Virus record (IMG/VR): IMGVR_UViG_3300025840_000182
Location: 1 to 28,543 of that record
Reading direction: 5' to 3' (one strand)
DNA length: 28,543 bases
From: a virus
A program made the translations under genes and the position numbers. This document shows, in pieces, positions 17,219-22,720 of the stretch (positions within the stretch are counted from its first letter, which is position 1; each line of letters starts with the position of its first letter). Below the pieces are notes generated by a model. It saw only the letters and a list, made by a program, of their open reading frames with translations, was not told the DNA's origin and ran no database searches.

Positions 17219-17300
17219 CGAGCCGAAAAAAGAACTAGGCGGCTGGAAGCAATATGCAATAATGTTTGTGATCTTCCTGATCATCGCCTTGCTTGCTTGA
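17196..17300 (+). CDS. 34-aa single-span membrane microprotein
   Basis: The frame starts inside the previous gene and runs 34 codons. A basic N-terminus (MKKLWKISEPKKEL) precedes one clear membrane helix (MFVIFLIIALLA) ending at the C-terminus. The upstream AAAAGATGAA context gives only a weak ribosome site, so translation may depend on the overlapping gene. No lysis partner is nearby, so a holin role is not supported. Confidence 0.5.
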   Translation: MKKLWKISEPKKELGGWKQYAIMFVIFLIIALLA

Positions 17301-17317
17301 CCGTTATCTAGTATACA
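17289..17317 (+). promoter_or_regulatory. Weak sigma70-type promoter upstream of HNH gene
   Basis: TTGCTT (17289-17294) and TATACA (17312-17317) are 17 bases apart, and the predicted start is near 17324. It lies at the end of the 34-aa gene and would serve the HNH gene at 17354. Confidence 0.4.
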
Positions 17318-17353
17318 TAGCCCCTAAGATTAATCGCATGTGGGGGCAGGCGG

Positions 17354-17860
17354 TTGGATCGGCTTACTTGCAGAGAGTGCAAGAAAAGAAAACCAAAAAA
17401 AGAATTCGGCAAACGTTTTCACCAAACCGGTAAATACCAGCGCGGTAAAGCACTTTGTAACGATTGCTGCCGCGACCGCCAAATAAACAGTATCTACAAA
17501 AATCCTCGTAACTACGTCGCCGCCAGACACCACGACATGCGCCAACGCGCCAAAAAATACAACATAGAGCTAAGTGACGACGTTGATTCCGATTTTTTAT
17601 ACGATTTGTTTAAACACCAAAATGGACTCTGCGCTTTGTCTAAATTGCCCATGACATGGATGCACGAAGGACTAGCCTCGAACCACGGCTCACGGCGCGG
17701 GACAAACATATCCATTGACAGAATCGACCCAGAACGGGGTTACCTACCTGAGAACGTCCGGTTGGTGTGTGACCGGGTCAATAAATTGAAATCCAGCATG
17801 GTGGACGGAGATTTATACTTCTGGTGTGCAATATTGGCGAAAGGTTTTAACGACGCTTAA
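17354..17860 (+). CDS. HNH-type endonuclease
   Basis: The 168-aa product has an N-terminal Cys pair (LTCRECKKRKP) and CNDCC near 35-39, a likely zinc site. The core has NGLCALSKLPMTW, NISIDRIDPERGYLPEN and VRLVCDRVNKLKS, the pattern of phage HNH endonucleases related to the endonuclease VII fold. The catalytic His is less obvious than usual. The frame has no ATG near its start. TTG at 17354 with GGCGG just upstream is the best start; the ATG at 17338 is in another frame. Likely a nicking or homing-type nuclease. Its end overlaps the convergent minus gene by 14 bases. Confidence 0.7.
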   Translation: MDRLTCRECKKRKPKKEFGKRFHQTGKYQRGKALCNDCCRDRQINSIYKNPRNYVAARHHDMRQRAKKYNIELSDDVDSDFLYDLFKHQNGLCALSKLPMTWMHEGLASNHGSRRGTNISIDRIDPERGYLPENVRLVCDRVNKLKSSMVDGDLYFWCAILAKGFNDA

Positions 17861-18014
17861 CGCGTTTTGCCGCCTCTTCTATCAACTGTAAGCGGCTGGC
17901 ATAAAACGACGGGTCTTTCTTTTCAAAGTCTTCGTCGTTATCTTCCTCAAAATCCAACTCGCTCTCATCTTCTAAATTATCAAGAAACTCTTGCCACTCT
18001 TCTTCTTTATTCAT
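17847..18014 (-). CDS. 55-aa acidic hypothetical protein
   Basis: The peptide begins MNKEEEWQEFLDNLEDESEL, is highly acidic in the first 30 residues and ends in a basic helix (AAKRVKRR). GAGGAG (18019-18024 on the minus strand) gives an excellent ribosome site five bases before the ATG. It is the second gene of a minus-strand pair and overlaps the upstream gene by eight bases. No family is recognised. The acidic character could fit a DNA-mimic or adaptor protein, but that is only a guess. Confidence 0.6.
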   Translation of the reverse strand: MNKEEEWQEFLDNLEDESELDFEEDNDEDFEKKDPSFYASRLQLIEEAAKRVKRR

Positions 18015-18270
18015 GACTCCTCAACTCCTGAATGCTGGTCACCCAATCCATGGGTATTGCAAGTTCCGCGTCCCCTTCTTCCACCAGCCCCTTGTCATTT
18101 AACAAAACGTGCGGGCATATCAAAATACGCTGTTCGTCCTGATGCAAAATCACGCCGCACGACAGCACCGCCGCCTCCTTCGTATCCCGCATCTCCTCAA
18201 CCGAACGCCAACCTACACGGCCCCCGCCACACGCGTCACGCCATCTAATTAAAAACAATTTTGGCTCCAT
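18007..18270 (-). CDS. 87-aa conserved-type small phage protein
   Basis: The product begins MEPKLFLIRWRDACGGGRVG, then a W-S-V-E helix, then VLSCGVILHQDEQRILICPH with beta-strand character, then IPMDWVTSIQEL. This layout (Trp-rich strand, central Gly/Val/Ile beta hairpin, IP-helix end) is common in small uncharacterised phage proteins whose role is unknown. GGGGGGA upstream on the minus strand supports the start. It is the first gene of a two-gene minus operon, divergent from the gene at 18328. Confidence 0.65.
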   Translation of the reverse strand: MEPKLFLIRWRDACGGGRVGWRSVEEMRDTKEAAVLSCGVILHQDEQRILICPHVLLNDKGLVEEGDAELAIPMDWVTSIQELRSHE

Positions 18271-18291
18271 AACGTCCCCCCAGACATCCGC

Positions 18292-18320
18292 TTGTTTAGC
18301 GTACTACAAACTGGGACAAT
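18292..18320 (+). promoter_or_regulatory. Promoter with operator-like dyad, divergent from the minus operon
   Basis: TTGTTT (18292-18297) and GACAAT (18315-18320) are 17 bases apart and point at a near-leaderless transcript starting at about 18327. Inside the promoter, GTTTAGCGTACTACAAAC (18294-18311) is a dyad of form GTTT-N3-GTAC-N3-AAAC overlapping the -35 and spacer. This position would let a dimeric repressor block the plus promoter and influence the divergent minus operon. Confidence 0.5.
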
Positions 18321-18327
18321 AGTCGGC

Positions 18328-18588
18328 ATGGGACTACCTATCGACTCGGAAGAACGAAGCTTCGTTGCTAAGTTATTGGAAGATAACGAAGATTTTCGGC
18401 AATACGTTGTGCAAAGTATGGAACTGCGAATGATGGCAGGAGATGAAAGCTCCAAGCACTTCATGGAAACCCTCATGGCCGAGGACGAACATGAGTTCAT
18501 CCTGTCCTTGTGCCAAATCGGCTTCATCGTATACACTGACTACTTAATAAACACCAAAGCCTCCTTCAACAAACAGAAGCTGCACTAA
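18328..18588 (+). CDS. Hypothetical helical protein with leaderless start
   Basis: From ATG 18328 the product is 86 aa (MGLPIDSEERSFVAKLLEDN...), acidic and helical, with a Met-rich middle (SMELRMMAGDE) and a hydrophobic segment near residues 60-75 (FILSLCQIGFIVYTDYL). A TTG at 18292 would extend the frame but falls on the promoter. The ATG lies one base after the predicted transcription start and has no Shine-Dalgarno. The stop overlaps the next ATG. No family is recognised. Confidence 0.6.
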   Translation: MGLPIDSEERSFVAKLLEDNEDFRQYVVQSMELRMMAGDESSKHFMETLMAEDEHEFILSLCQIGFIVYTDYLINTKASFNKQKLH

Positions 18589-18770
18589 TGAGACACTGCT
18601 ACGTCTGCAACCGCTGTGGAGTACCCATCACCAACGCACTGTGCGAACAGTGCCACGGCAAGAACAAAAAGAAAGAAGTGAAAATGGAAATAGCTGAACA
18701 CTTCCTAGCCCTCGCCTTTATCTCCGGCCTAACCCTCTACTTCATGTTCTTCGTCACCCCTCCGGCATAA
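18588..18770 (+). CDS. Zinc-ribbon plus membrane helix, 60 aa
   Basis: The peptide begins MRHCYVCNRCGVPITNALCE with four or five Cys (C4, C7, C10, C19, C22) that could bind one zinc. A Lys-rich linker (GKNKKKEVK) follows, then a membrane helix (FLALAFISGLTLYFMFFV) ending in TPPA. It is likely a membrane-anchored zinc-ribbon protein with the ribbon in the cytoplasm. It is coupled to the previous gene by TAATG. Its function is unknown. Confidence 0.65.
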   Translation: MRHCYVCNRCGVPITNALCEQCHGKNKKKEVKMEIAEHFLALAFISGLTLYFMFFVTPPA

Positions 18771-18810
18771 GCTTATTCCAAAAAAGAATTAGACCGCTTT
18801 ATCCCATATA

Positions 18811-18858
18811 TGCGATAGTCGCGGGTGTTCCATGTGGAACATCATTTGGGAGAAAATC
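18811..18858 (+). promoter_or_regulatory. Shared promoter-hairpin leader, copy 1
   Basis: Extended -10 TGCGATAGT (18811-18819) places +1 near 18826, exactly where the palindrome TGTTCCATGTGGAACA (18826-18841) begins, so the mRNA would start with a stem-loop with AUG (18832) at its centre. TTTGGGAGAAAATC follows and ends at the ATG 18859. The same order recurs before the genes at 22721, 23963 and 24436 and, without the TTTGGGA block, at 21252. Confidence 0.6.
18826..18841 (+). repeat. 16-bp palindrome, one base from parS
   Basis: TGTTCCA-TG-TGGAACA is a perfect 7+2+7 inverted repeat. It differs by one central base from the parS sequence at 25684. In copy 1 of the shared leader it also forms the 5' hairpin, so RNA structure alone may explain it. 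Confidence 0.8.
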
Positions 18859-19281
18859 ATGACAACTCTAGAAGAAACCGGTATCCAAATCCGTACCGCC
18901 GTCCTTGACCTGCAAAAACTGGCTAACACTACACGGATCACGGACCCCGAAACCGCATCCAAAATAGATGGCATCGCCAACAACATCACCGAAATCGTTG
19001 ACGGCAAAAACACCATCATGAAAAATCAAGAAATAAACCACACCCCCATCTACGAGGGGCATCACGACGCCGTCATCCTCGCTTTCACGGAAAAAGACGG
19101 CACAAACTCCGCCGAAATCATTTCCCAAACCCCCTTCATCCGCGAACTAAAAGATCAAGAAGAATTTGAACAGGATGTAATGGCCGCATTCAACGGCCTA
19201 GAAAAAGCCTACTCACACTGGCCCGGCGAATACGTCGGACTACAACTCATCATCCGACGTGACTACGTCAACATGACCTGA
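18859..19281 (+). CDS. 140-aa hypothetical protein
   Basis: The start at 18859 is chosen because GGGAG lies about seven bases upstream; an in-frame ATG at 18832 sits in the leader hairpin. Residues 1-55 are helical with heptad spacing (TAVLDLQKLAN... KIDGIANNITEIV). The C-terminal half is alpha/beta (DAVILAFTEKDG... YVGLQLIIRRDYV). No family is recognised. It is one of five genes with the shared promoter-hairpin leader. A TRITDP segment is encoded by an ACGGATC-ACGGACC repeat pair. A small membrane gene follows. Confidence 0.65.
   Translation: MTTLEETGIQIRTAVLDLQKLANTTRITDPETASKIDGIANNITEIVDGKNTIMKNQEINHTPIYEGHHDAVILAFTEKDGTNSAEIISQTPFIRELKDQEEFEQDVMAAFNGLEKAYSHWPGEYVGLQLIIRRDYVNMT
18933..18946 (+). 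repeat. ACGGRCC heptamer pair inside a gene
   Basis: ACGGATC then ACGGACC in tandem, encoding T-R-I-T-D-P. It belongs to the dispersed 7-bp repeat family. Confidence 0.7.
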
Positions 19282-19293
19282 AGGAGAAGGCGC

Positions 19294-19437
19294 ATGAGCG
19301 ACCGCACAGGTGAACTGCTCGTCGGGGCGGCGAAAGTCATGGCAGGGATACTCATTATCCTTACAGCATCATGCACCATCGTTACCTCACACGACCCGCA
19401 ATGGGAATGGCCCCGAGACTTAGAGCAGGGAGAATAG
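19294..19437 (+). CDS. 47-aa small membrane protein
   Basis: AAGGAGA lies about seven bases before the ATG. The peptide is MSDRTGELLVGAAKVMAGIL, then the rest of one membrane helix (IILTASCTIVT), then a short acidic tail (HDPQWEWPRDLEQGE). A Cys at residue 27 sits in a Leu-Thr-Ala-Ser-Cys context, close to but not matching a standard lipobox. It follows the 140-aa gene by 12 bases in the same unit. Holin-like or spanin-like roles are possible but unproven. Confidence 0.6.
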   Translation: MSDRTGELLVGAAKVMAGILIILTASCTIVTSHDPQWEWPRDLEQGE

Positions 19438-19498
19438 ACCACGGCCCATTCTTACCGTGAGCCGTGGCCCATTAGCCCCATGTCGGGAGACAGCAGGC

Positions 19499-19526
19499 AC
19501 GGGCCACGTATCACGGACCACGGATA
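19499..19526 (+). repeat. Four tandem ACGGRCC-type heptamers
   Basis: ACGGGCC, ACGTATC, ACGGACC and ACGGATA run head to tail, the longest run of the 7-bp family in the window. The run merges into the palindrome that begins at 19525. Confidence 0.75.
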
Positions 19527-19541
19527 TATACATTGTATATA
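19525..19541 (+). repeat. 17-bp AT-rich palindrome
   Basis: TATATACAT-TGTATATA is an inverted repeat (ATATACA, one central T, TGTATAT, plus flanking T/A). It could extrude as a cruciform or bind a dimeric protein. Confidence 0.75.
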
Positions 19542-19555
19542 CAAGGTACATACAC

Positions 19556-19572
19556 AAGGTCATTTGTGGCCA
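19556..19572 (+). repeat. 17-bp repeat AAGGTCATTTGTGGCCA, copy A
   Basis: An exact copy is at 25734-25750, and a variant AGTCAAATGTGGCCA at 25776-25790. One copy lies upstream of the terminase small subunit gene and two upstream of the large subunit gene. Confidence 0.75.
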
Positions 19573-19585
19573 CGGACCACGGACC
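19572..19585 (+). repeat. Tandem ACGGACC pair
   Basis: Two perfect ACGGACC units directly follow the TGTGGCC end of the 17-bp repeat, in the non-coding region. Confidence 0.75.
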
Positions 19586-19693
19586 TTTGTGTAGAAGTGC
19601 AGCAAGAAAGGGGCTACCTTTTATATCTACACCCCATCTGTACTTCGAATAATCTATTTTTAAGAAAAATACCTACACTTCTACACTACACCA

Positions 19694-19714
19694 GCGGACC
19701 ACGGACCACGGTGC
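19694..19714 (+). repeat. Three ACGGRCC-type heptamers
   Basis: GCGGACC, ACGGACC and ACGGTGC run in tandem in the non-coding region. Confidence 0.7.
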
Positions 19715-19779
19715 TTAATTTCGCTATCTATATAGTGTTTTCCAGAGAAATAAAAAAATAAAAAAATAAATTCCAAATA

Positions 19780-19812
19780 GGCGGGACCGGCGGGACGGCG
19801 GGACCACGGGCC
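19780..19812 (+). repeat. GGCGGGAC repeats ending in ACGGGCC
   Basis: GGCGGGACC, GGCGGGAC and GGCGGGACC run together, followed by ACGGGCC, beside the TAAAAAAA tract (19751-19766). The sharp change from A-tract to GC-rich repeats is unusual. Confidence 0.7.
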
Positions 19813-19911
19813 TACAGGGCGCATAAACGCTCAATTTTACGGGTCACGTTAGGGTCCCGTTGGATACACCACTTTGTACCAAGCTTGTTAATCAAGCTAT
19901 TGCTATTGAGG

Positions 19912-19953
19912 TTTTCCAGTTTTCAAAAAAATTATTTTTAATTCTCTGGAAAA
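19912..19953 (+). repeat. Long AT-rich hairpin upstream of terminase small subunit
   Basis: TTTTCCAG (19912-19919) pairs with CTGGAAAA (19946-19953), and the interior A and T runs can pair further. The 3' arm is also the partner of TTTTCCAGAGAA at 19738-19749, so two alternative structures compete. Confidence 0.6.
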
Positions 19954-20017
19954 TATATATACAGGGGGCAAAAATAAGGTATGGTTAGCCGGACTTACTC
20001 ACATACAGGGTCTTCGC

Positions 20018-20632
20018 ATGACCAAGAAGAAAAGCCGGTACGCTAAGGTGCTGGACACCAAAGCGGCCTCACTTCCCGAAGCAAAGCAACAGACAAGAAC
20101 ACGACCGCCATTGGCCCAAAAGCGCCTGACGCGTAAGCAAGAACTTTTTGTGCGAGAACTGGTGGCAAAAGATGGGCAAATCACTATGCGGGAGGCGGCG
20201 ATCAATGCCGGGTATCCTGAACGCTCCGCTCATGTTCGCGCTTCCGAACTGACCAACCCCCGCATCAGCCCCCATGTTTGTCGAGCTATCCGCGAATATC
20301 GACAGGAGCTTGATCAGAAGTATGGCGTGGAATACCAACGGCACCTGCGGGATCTGCAAGTGATTCGGGACGCTGCTCTTGAAAACGGCGCATTTAGTGC
20401 GGCGGTTCAGGCAGAGTATCGTCGTGGTCAGGCGCAAGGCGACATCTACGTGAACAAGACAGAGATCCGTCACGGTACGATTGATCAGATGAGCAAGGAA
20501 GAAGTGTTGAAGGCTTTGAATGAGTTGAAGCAAGCATATGCTCCGATAACGCACGATGCCGGAGCAGGGGACGGAGGTAATCGGTCCAAGGCGCGTGAGC
20601 GGTTAGCGGAGGACATAGATGTTTCTGATTAA
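20018..20632 (+). CDS. terS: Terminase small subunit
   Basis: This protein recognises the phage DNA packaging site and loads the large terminase. After a basic N-terminus, LTRKQELFVRELV begins at residue 37, followed by ITMREAAINAGYPERSA, the helix-turn-helix pattern of Terminase_2 proteins. A helical oligomerisation region (residues 90-140) and a C-terminal region (KEEVLKALNELKQAY) follow; 204 aa is typical. It is about 5.2 kb from the large subunit gene, whereas the two are usually adjacent; accessory genes fill the gap. The start follows a candidate TATGGT -10 at 19980 with no clear -35. CAGGG is a weak ribosome site. Confidence 0.88.
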   Translation: MTKKKSRYAKVLDTKAASLPEAKQQTRTRPPLAQKRLTRKQELFVRELVAKDGQITMREAAINAGYPERSAHVRASELTNPRISPHVCRAIREYRQELDQKYGVEYQRHLRDLQVIRDAALENGAFSAAVQAEYRRGQAQGDIYVNKTEIRHGTIDQMSKEEVLKALNELKQAYAPITHDAGAGDGGNRSKARERLAEDIDVSD

Positions 20633-20810
20633 TTTCTTGGGACGACTCTGGTTTGGTTCAGATCGGTGGGATTTGGTTAACGAGAATAAGACTCCAGTGA
20701 TTTACACCAAGCGCGCATATATGACTTCACTACAACGGTTGGATTTTGAAGAGTTGACGGGTAATGACCGATATTTTGGAAGTAAAAGCAAAGCCAAAGA
20801 AACAGCGTGA
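20619..20810 (+). CDS. 63-aa hypothetical protein
   Basis: The peptide begins MFLINFLGRLWFGSDRWDLV, with an amphipathic hydrophobic start, then a soluble region ending GSKSKAKETA. GGAGG lies about eight bases upstream of the ATG. It overlaps terS by 14 bases and the next nuclease gene by 47, so it is co-expressed in the same operon. No family is recognised. Confidence 0.55.
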   Translation: MFLINFLGRLWFGSDRWDLVNENKTPVIYTKRAYMTSLQRLDFEELTGNDRYFGSKSKAKETA

Positions 20811-21198
20811 AGCCAGCTTCTGGCAGGCGTTGAAGAAAGCTATCCGGGATAACTGTCCGGATTGGTCAGCCACGCGGCTGGAGTCGAGGGCTACCTTGGG
20901 TGTGCCAGATGTCTTGATCATGGATGGCAAGGGCGATTGGCATATGGTGGAGTTGAAGACCACACACAATATGTCCGTAGACATTTCGCCGCATCAGGTG
21001 GCGTTTGCTACTAAACACGCGCGGGGTAGCTGTTGGATTGCAGTAAAGCTGTGCGGTGCCACGGGCAGTGAGATATTCCTGTATCGCGGTGACCGTGCGG
21101 TGGATTTGAAAATGGACGGTTTAAACGCGAAGCCGACTAAACATTTCAGCCATCCTGTTTCGTACCGGAGTGTTCTTCACGCTATTGCAACTATGTGA
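20764..21198 (+). CDS. PD-(D/E)XK endonuclease, VRR-NUC/Holliday-resolvase-like
   Basis: The core has GVPDVL (D49), then HMVELKTT (E63, K65) and a helix SPHQVAFATKHA, the arrangement of small PD-(D/E)XK resolvases and VRR-NUC nucleases. At 144 aa it is single-domain. A role in resolving branched DNA before packaging would fit its place directly after the terminase small subunit, but host-DNA degradation is equally possible. The ATG lies in a GGGTAATG context. No terminator follows before the next promoter. Confidence 0.8.
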   Translation: MTDILEVKAKPKKQREASFWQALKKAIRDNCPDWSATRLESRATLGVPDVLIMDGKGDWHMVELKTTHNMSVDISPHQVAFATKHARGSCWIAVKLCGATGSEIFLYRGDRAVDLKMDGLNAKPTKHFSHPVSYRSVLHAIATM

Positions 21199-21231
21199 TG
21201 TATCCCATACTATGGTGATGGGCATATGCCC
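21185..21231 (+). promoter_or_regulatory. Promoter and 5' hairpin for the 21252 operon (shared leader design, copy 2)
   Basis: TTGCAA (21185-21190) and TACTAT (21208-21213) are 17 bases apart; +1 is predicted at 21220, the first base of the palindrome GGGCATATGCCC (21220-21231). The loop holds an AUG (21226) 26 bases before the gene's ATG, and ACGGGAGACG follows as ribosome site. It keeps the 5'-hairpin layout but lacks the TTTGGGA block. Confidence 0.55.
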
Positions 21232-21251
21232 TGACCAACGGGAGACGAACC

Positions 21252-21539
21252 ATGAGACTTGAATTTGCATTGGCGCTTTTAACAGAAGAGATGGCGTGGT
21301 GTTTGAAACGCTACGATCAAGGATCGGAGATTTATCAAGACATTTCTGAAGCTCTTAGGGCCGTTAAAGAGGAAACTACTTCACGGTTGATAGAAGAACT
21401 GATTGAGCATGAAGAGCAGAATGATGACCCCCATCATTTAGAAAGCTTGAAGATACATTGGGGCGTAATGAGTTTTGCTGATTTGGTGGCGGAGTATTGC
21501 GACACTTTCCCAGCCGCAAATCGGGAGGCCGTGTCATGA
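21252..21539 (+). CDS. 95-aa acidic hypothetical protein
   Basis: The product is helical and acidic (MRLEFALALLTEEMAWCLKR at the start; LIEELIEHEEQNDD in the middle). GGGAG supports the ATG. It opens a four-gene operon with ATGA overlaps between the first three genes, under a promoter with a 5' hairpin. No known family. Confidence 0.6.
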   Translation: MRLEFALALLTEEMAWCLKRYDQGSEIYQDISEALRAVKEETTSRLIEELIEHEEQNDDPHHLESLKIHWGVMSFADLVAEYCDTFPAANREAVS

Positions 21540-22012
21540 CAGCGATTGAACAATACGGGCAGGACCCTGCCACCGTTACCAATCCTGCTTATTGGGACTG
21601 CGAATGTGAAAAGGATTACATCCGCCCAAAAAGCAAACCTGAGTGCTTTACCTGCAACACCTGTGAAGACGATCAACCGGACAGCCGCGCCGACGAAGTG
21701 GCGGCGGCGTTAACGGATGTTGAGCTTTGGCCCTCAATCGAAACGCGAGATCACTACCAGATCCACGGCTGGGTTTCGATGGACACAAAGATTGATGTCT
21801 TGGCGCGCAGTGAAGAGGAAGCTATTGAAATCGCCCACATCGTTTTTAATCAGCGCGTATACGAGATGTATCATGCCAACATTGGGGCCGACAACACGGT
21901 GGAAAATGAATGGTACGAACCCCATTGCGATCAAATGGAAATTGTGGACGTTCGCGAATATGACGGTGACACCTGCTACACCCTTGAGTCTACGGCGGAG
22001 GATGAGTCATGA
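21536..22012 (+). CDS. 158-aa hypothetical protein with Cys motif
   Basis: The start at ATG 21536 overlaps the previous stop and has GGGAGG upstream. Near residues 22-45 there are four Cys (CECEKDY... CFTCNTC) that may bind zinc. The C-terminal part (HYQIHGWVSMDTKIDVLARS... AIEIAHIVF) is alpha/beta. It may be a zinc-binding accessory protein; the family is not recognised. Confidence 0.6.
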   Translation: MTAIEQYGQDPATVTNPAYWDCECEKDYIRPKSKPECFTCNTCEDDQPDSRADEVAAALTDVELWPSIETRDHYQIHGWVSMDTKIDVLARSEEEAIEIAHIVFNQRVYEMYHANIGADNTVENEWYEPHCDQMEIVDVREYDGDTCYTLESTAEDES

Positions 22013-22254
22013 GCGAACTAAGATTACCGGTGTGGACCGTGGTGTGCGGCGAGCGGTGCAGGTGGTTTCCTGACCATGCCTCTGCAAAGGAATTTGCAAA
22101 CAATGAATGGGACAAAGAAGCGGACGGTGTGCCCTTTGTCGAATCTCACACCATATGGGATGTGGAAGAGGTCTGCGAGATTCTGAACAACATTGAATCG
22201 TTTGCGGACAATGCGCCTGCTCCCGGCGAAATAAAAACGGGGGCGTGGAGGTGA
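22009..22254 (+). CDS. 81-aa hypothetical protein
   Basis: The start overlaps the previous stop (ATGA). The sequence LPVWTVVCGERCRWFPDHAS suggests a beta hairpin with two Cys, followed by an acidic helix (WDVEEVCEILNNIESF). It is co-expressed with its neighbours in the 21252 operon. No known family. Confidence 0.6.
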   Translation: MSELRLPVWTVVCGERCRWFPDHASAKEFANNEWDKEADGVPFVESHTIWDVEEVCEILNNIESFADNAPAPGEIKTGAWR

Positions 22255-22255
22255 G

Positions 22256-22582
22256 GTGTTTTCTCTTTTTTGGAGATACGAAGAAAGCCTTAAAAAGCGC
22301 AAACAAAAAATCGTTTTGGCAAAAGCATTTCGCAAGCCGATACCTCGGCCATATTTTTATTGGGAGGAAAACGCTATGACAAGAGGCGAAGCCGCCGAGG
22401 CTAGATACGCGGGCCTGACTTACGACCATGCCCTGCCGCAGGGTTGGGTGGACGCGTGTTGTGAAAAGGGCCTTGATCCTAGAGGTCATTTTGTTTGGCT
22501 TTACGACGATTACGTCGGACGGCCTGCCCCCATCACTGGCGAGGGGGATCGGATTGTATCCTTGCTCGCCCGTGATCCGTAG
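22256..22582 (+). CDS. Hypothetical protein with two possible starts
   Basis: GTG at 22256 with GGAGG upstream gives 108 aa beginning with a basic segment (VFSLFWRYEESLKKRKQKIV). ATG at 22376 with GGGAGG eight bases upstream gives a 68-aa form (MTRGEAAEARYAGLTYDHAL). The long form avoids a 120-base gap in a packed operon; the short form has the better ribosome site, so both may be made. It ends the operon at a UUCG-loop terminator. Confidence 0.5.
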   Translation: MFSLFWRYEESLKKRKQKIVLAKAFRKPIPRPYFYWEENAMTRGEAAEARYAGLTYDHALPQGWVDACCEKGLDPRGHFVWLYDDYVGRPAPITGEGDRIVSLLARDP

Positions 22583-22600
22583 GTGCTAGCGCCTACGCCA

Positions 22601-22623
22601 AGCCGCCTTCGGGCGGCTTTTTT
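22601..22623 (+). terminator. Rho-independent terminator with UUCG tetraloop
   Basis: AGCCGCC (22601-22607) pairs with GGCGGCT (22612-22618) around TTCG, then a T run. A second hairpin (GTAGG 22579-22583 with CCTAC 22592-22596, plus inner pairs) lies just before it. It ends the 21252 operon. Confidence 0.93.
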
Positions 22624-22649
22624 ATGCTAAAGAAATTTTAAAAAGAGCA

Positions 22650-22720
22650 TTGCGGAGCGGGGGCCGGTATGCGATAGTTCGGTTGCGGCAATGTCGCCGC
22701 GTACTTTGGGAGAAGTAACC
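22650..22720 (+). promoter_or_regulatory. Shared promoter-hairpin leader, copy 3
   Basis: TTGCGG (22650-22655), a 17-base spacer and GATAGT (22673-22678) with extended TGC put +1 at 22685. There, GCGGC-AATGTC-GCCGC (22685-22700) forms a 5' stem-loop. ACTTTGGGA (22703-22711) then leads to the ATG at 22721. The stem is inverted relative to copy 4, with the same loop. Confidence 0.6.

Larger units (their letters stand above)
19438..20017 (+). other. 580-bp non-coding repeat-rich region, candidate origin or control region
   Basis: I see no convincing gene here; a 93-codon frame from 19480 translates the repeats and looks spurious. The region holds a hairpin (CCACGGC 19439-19445 with GCCGTGG 19461-19467), ACGGRCC heptamers, a 17-bp AT palindrome (19525-19541) and a TGGCCA-type repeat (19556-19572). 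It also has AT-rich TAAAAAAA repeats at 19751-19766, three GGCGGGAC units (19780-19805), and inverted TTTTCCAGAGAA (19738-19749) with TTCTCTGGAAAA (19942-19953). Iterons beside A-tract DNA and palindromes resemble a replication origin, but no known origin-binding protein is visible. It lies just upstream of the terminase small subunit. Confidence 0.6.

Noticed and set aside
19480-19761. 93-codon open frame in the repeat-rich region
   Set aside because: It translates ACGGACC repeats and AT palindromes, has no good ribosome site and low-complexity composition.
19840-19920. Possible tRNA in the non-coding region
   Set aside because: No T-loop or anticodon arm could be folded; the small hairpin AGCTTG/CAAGCT stands alone.
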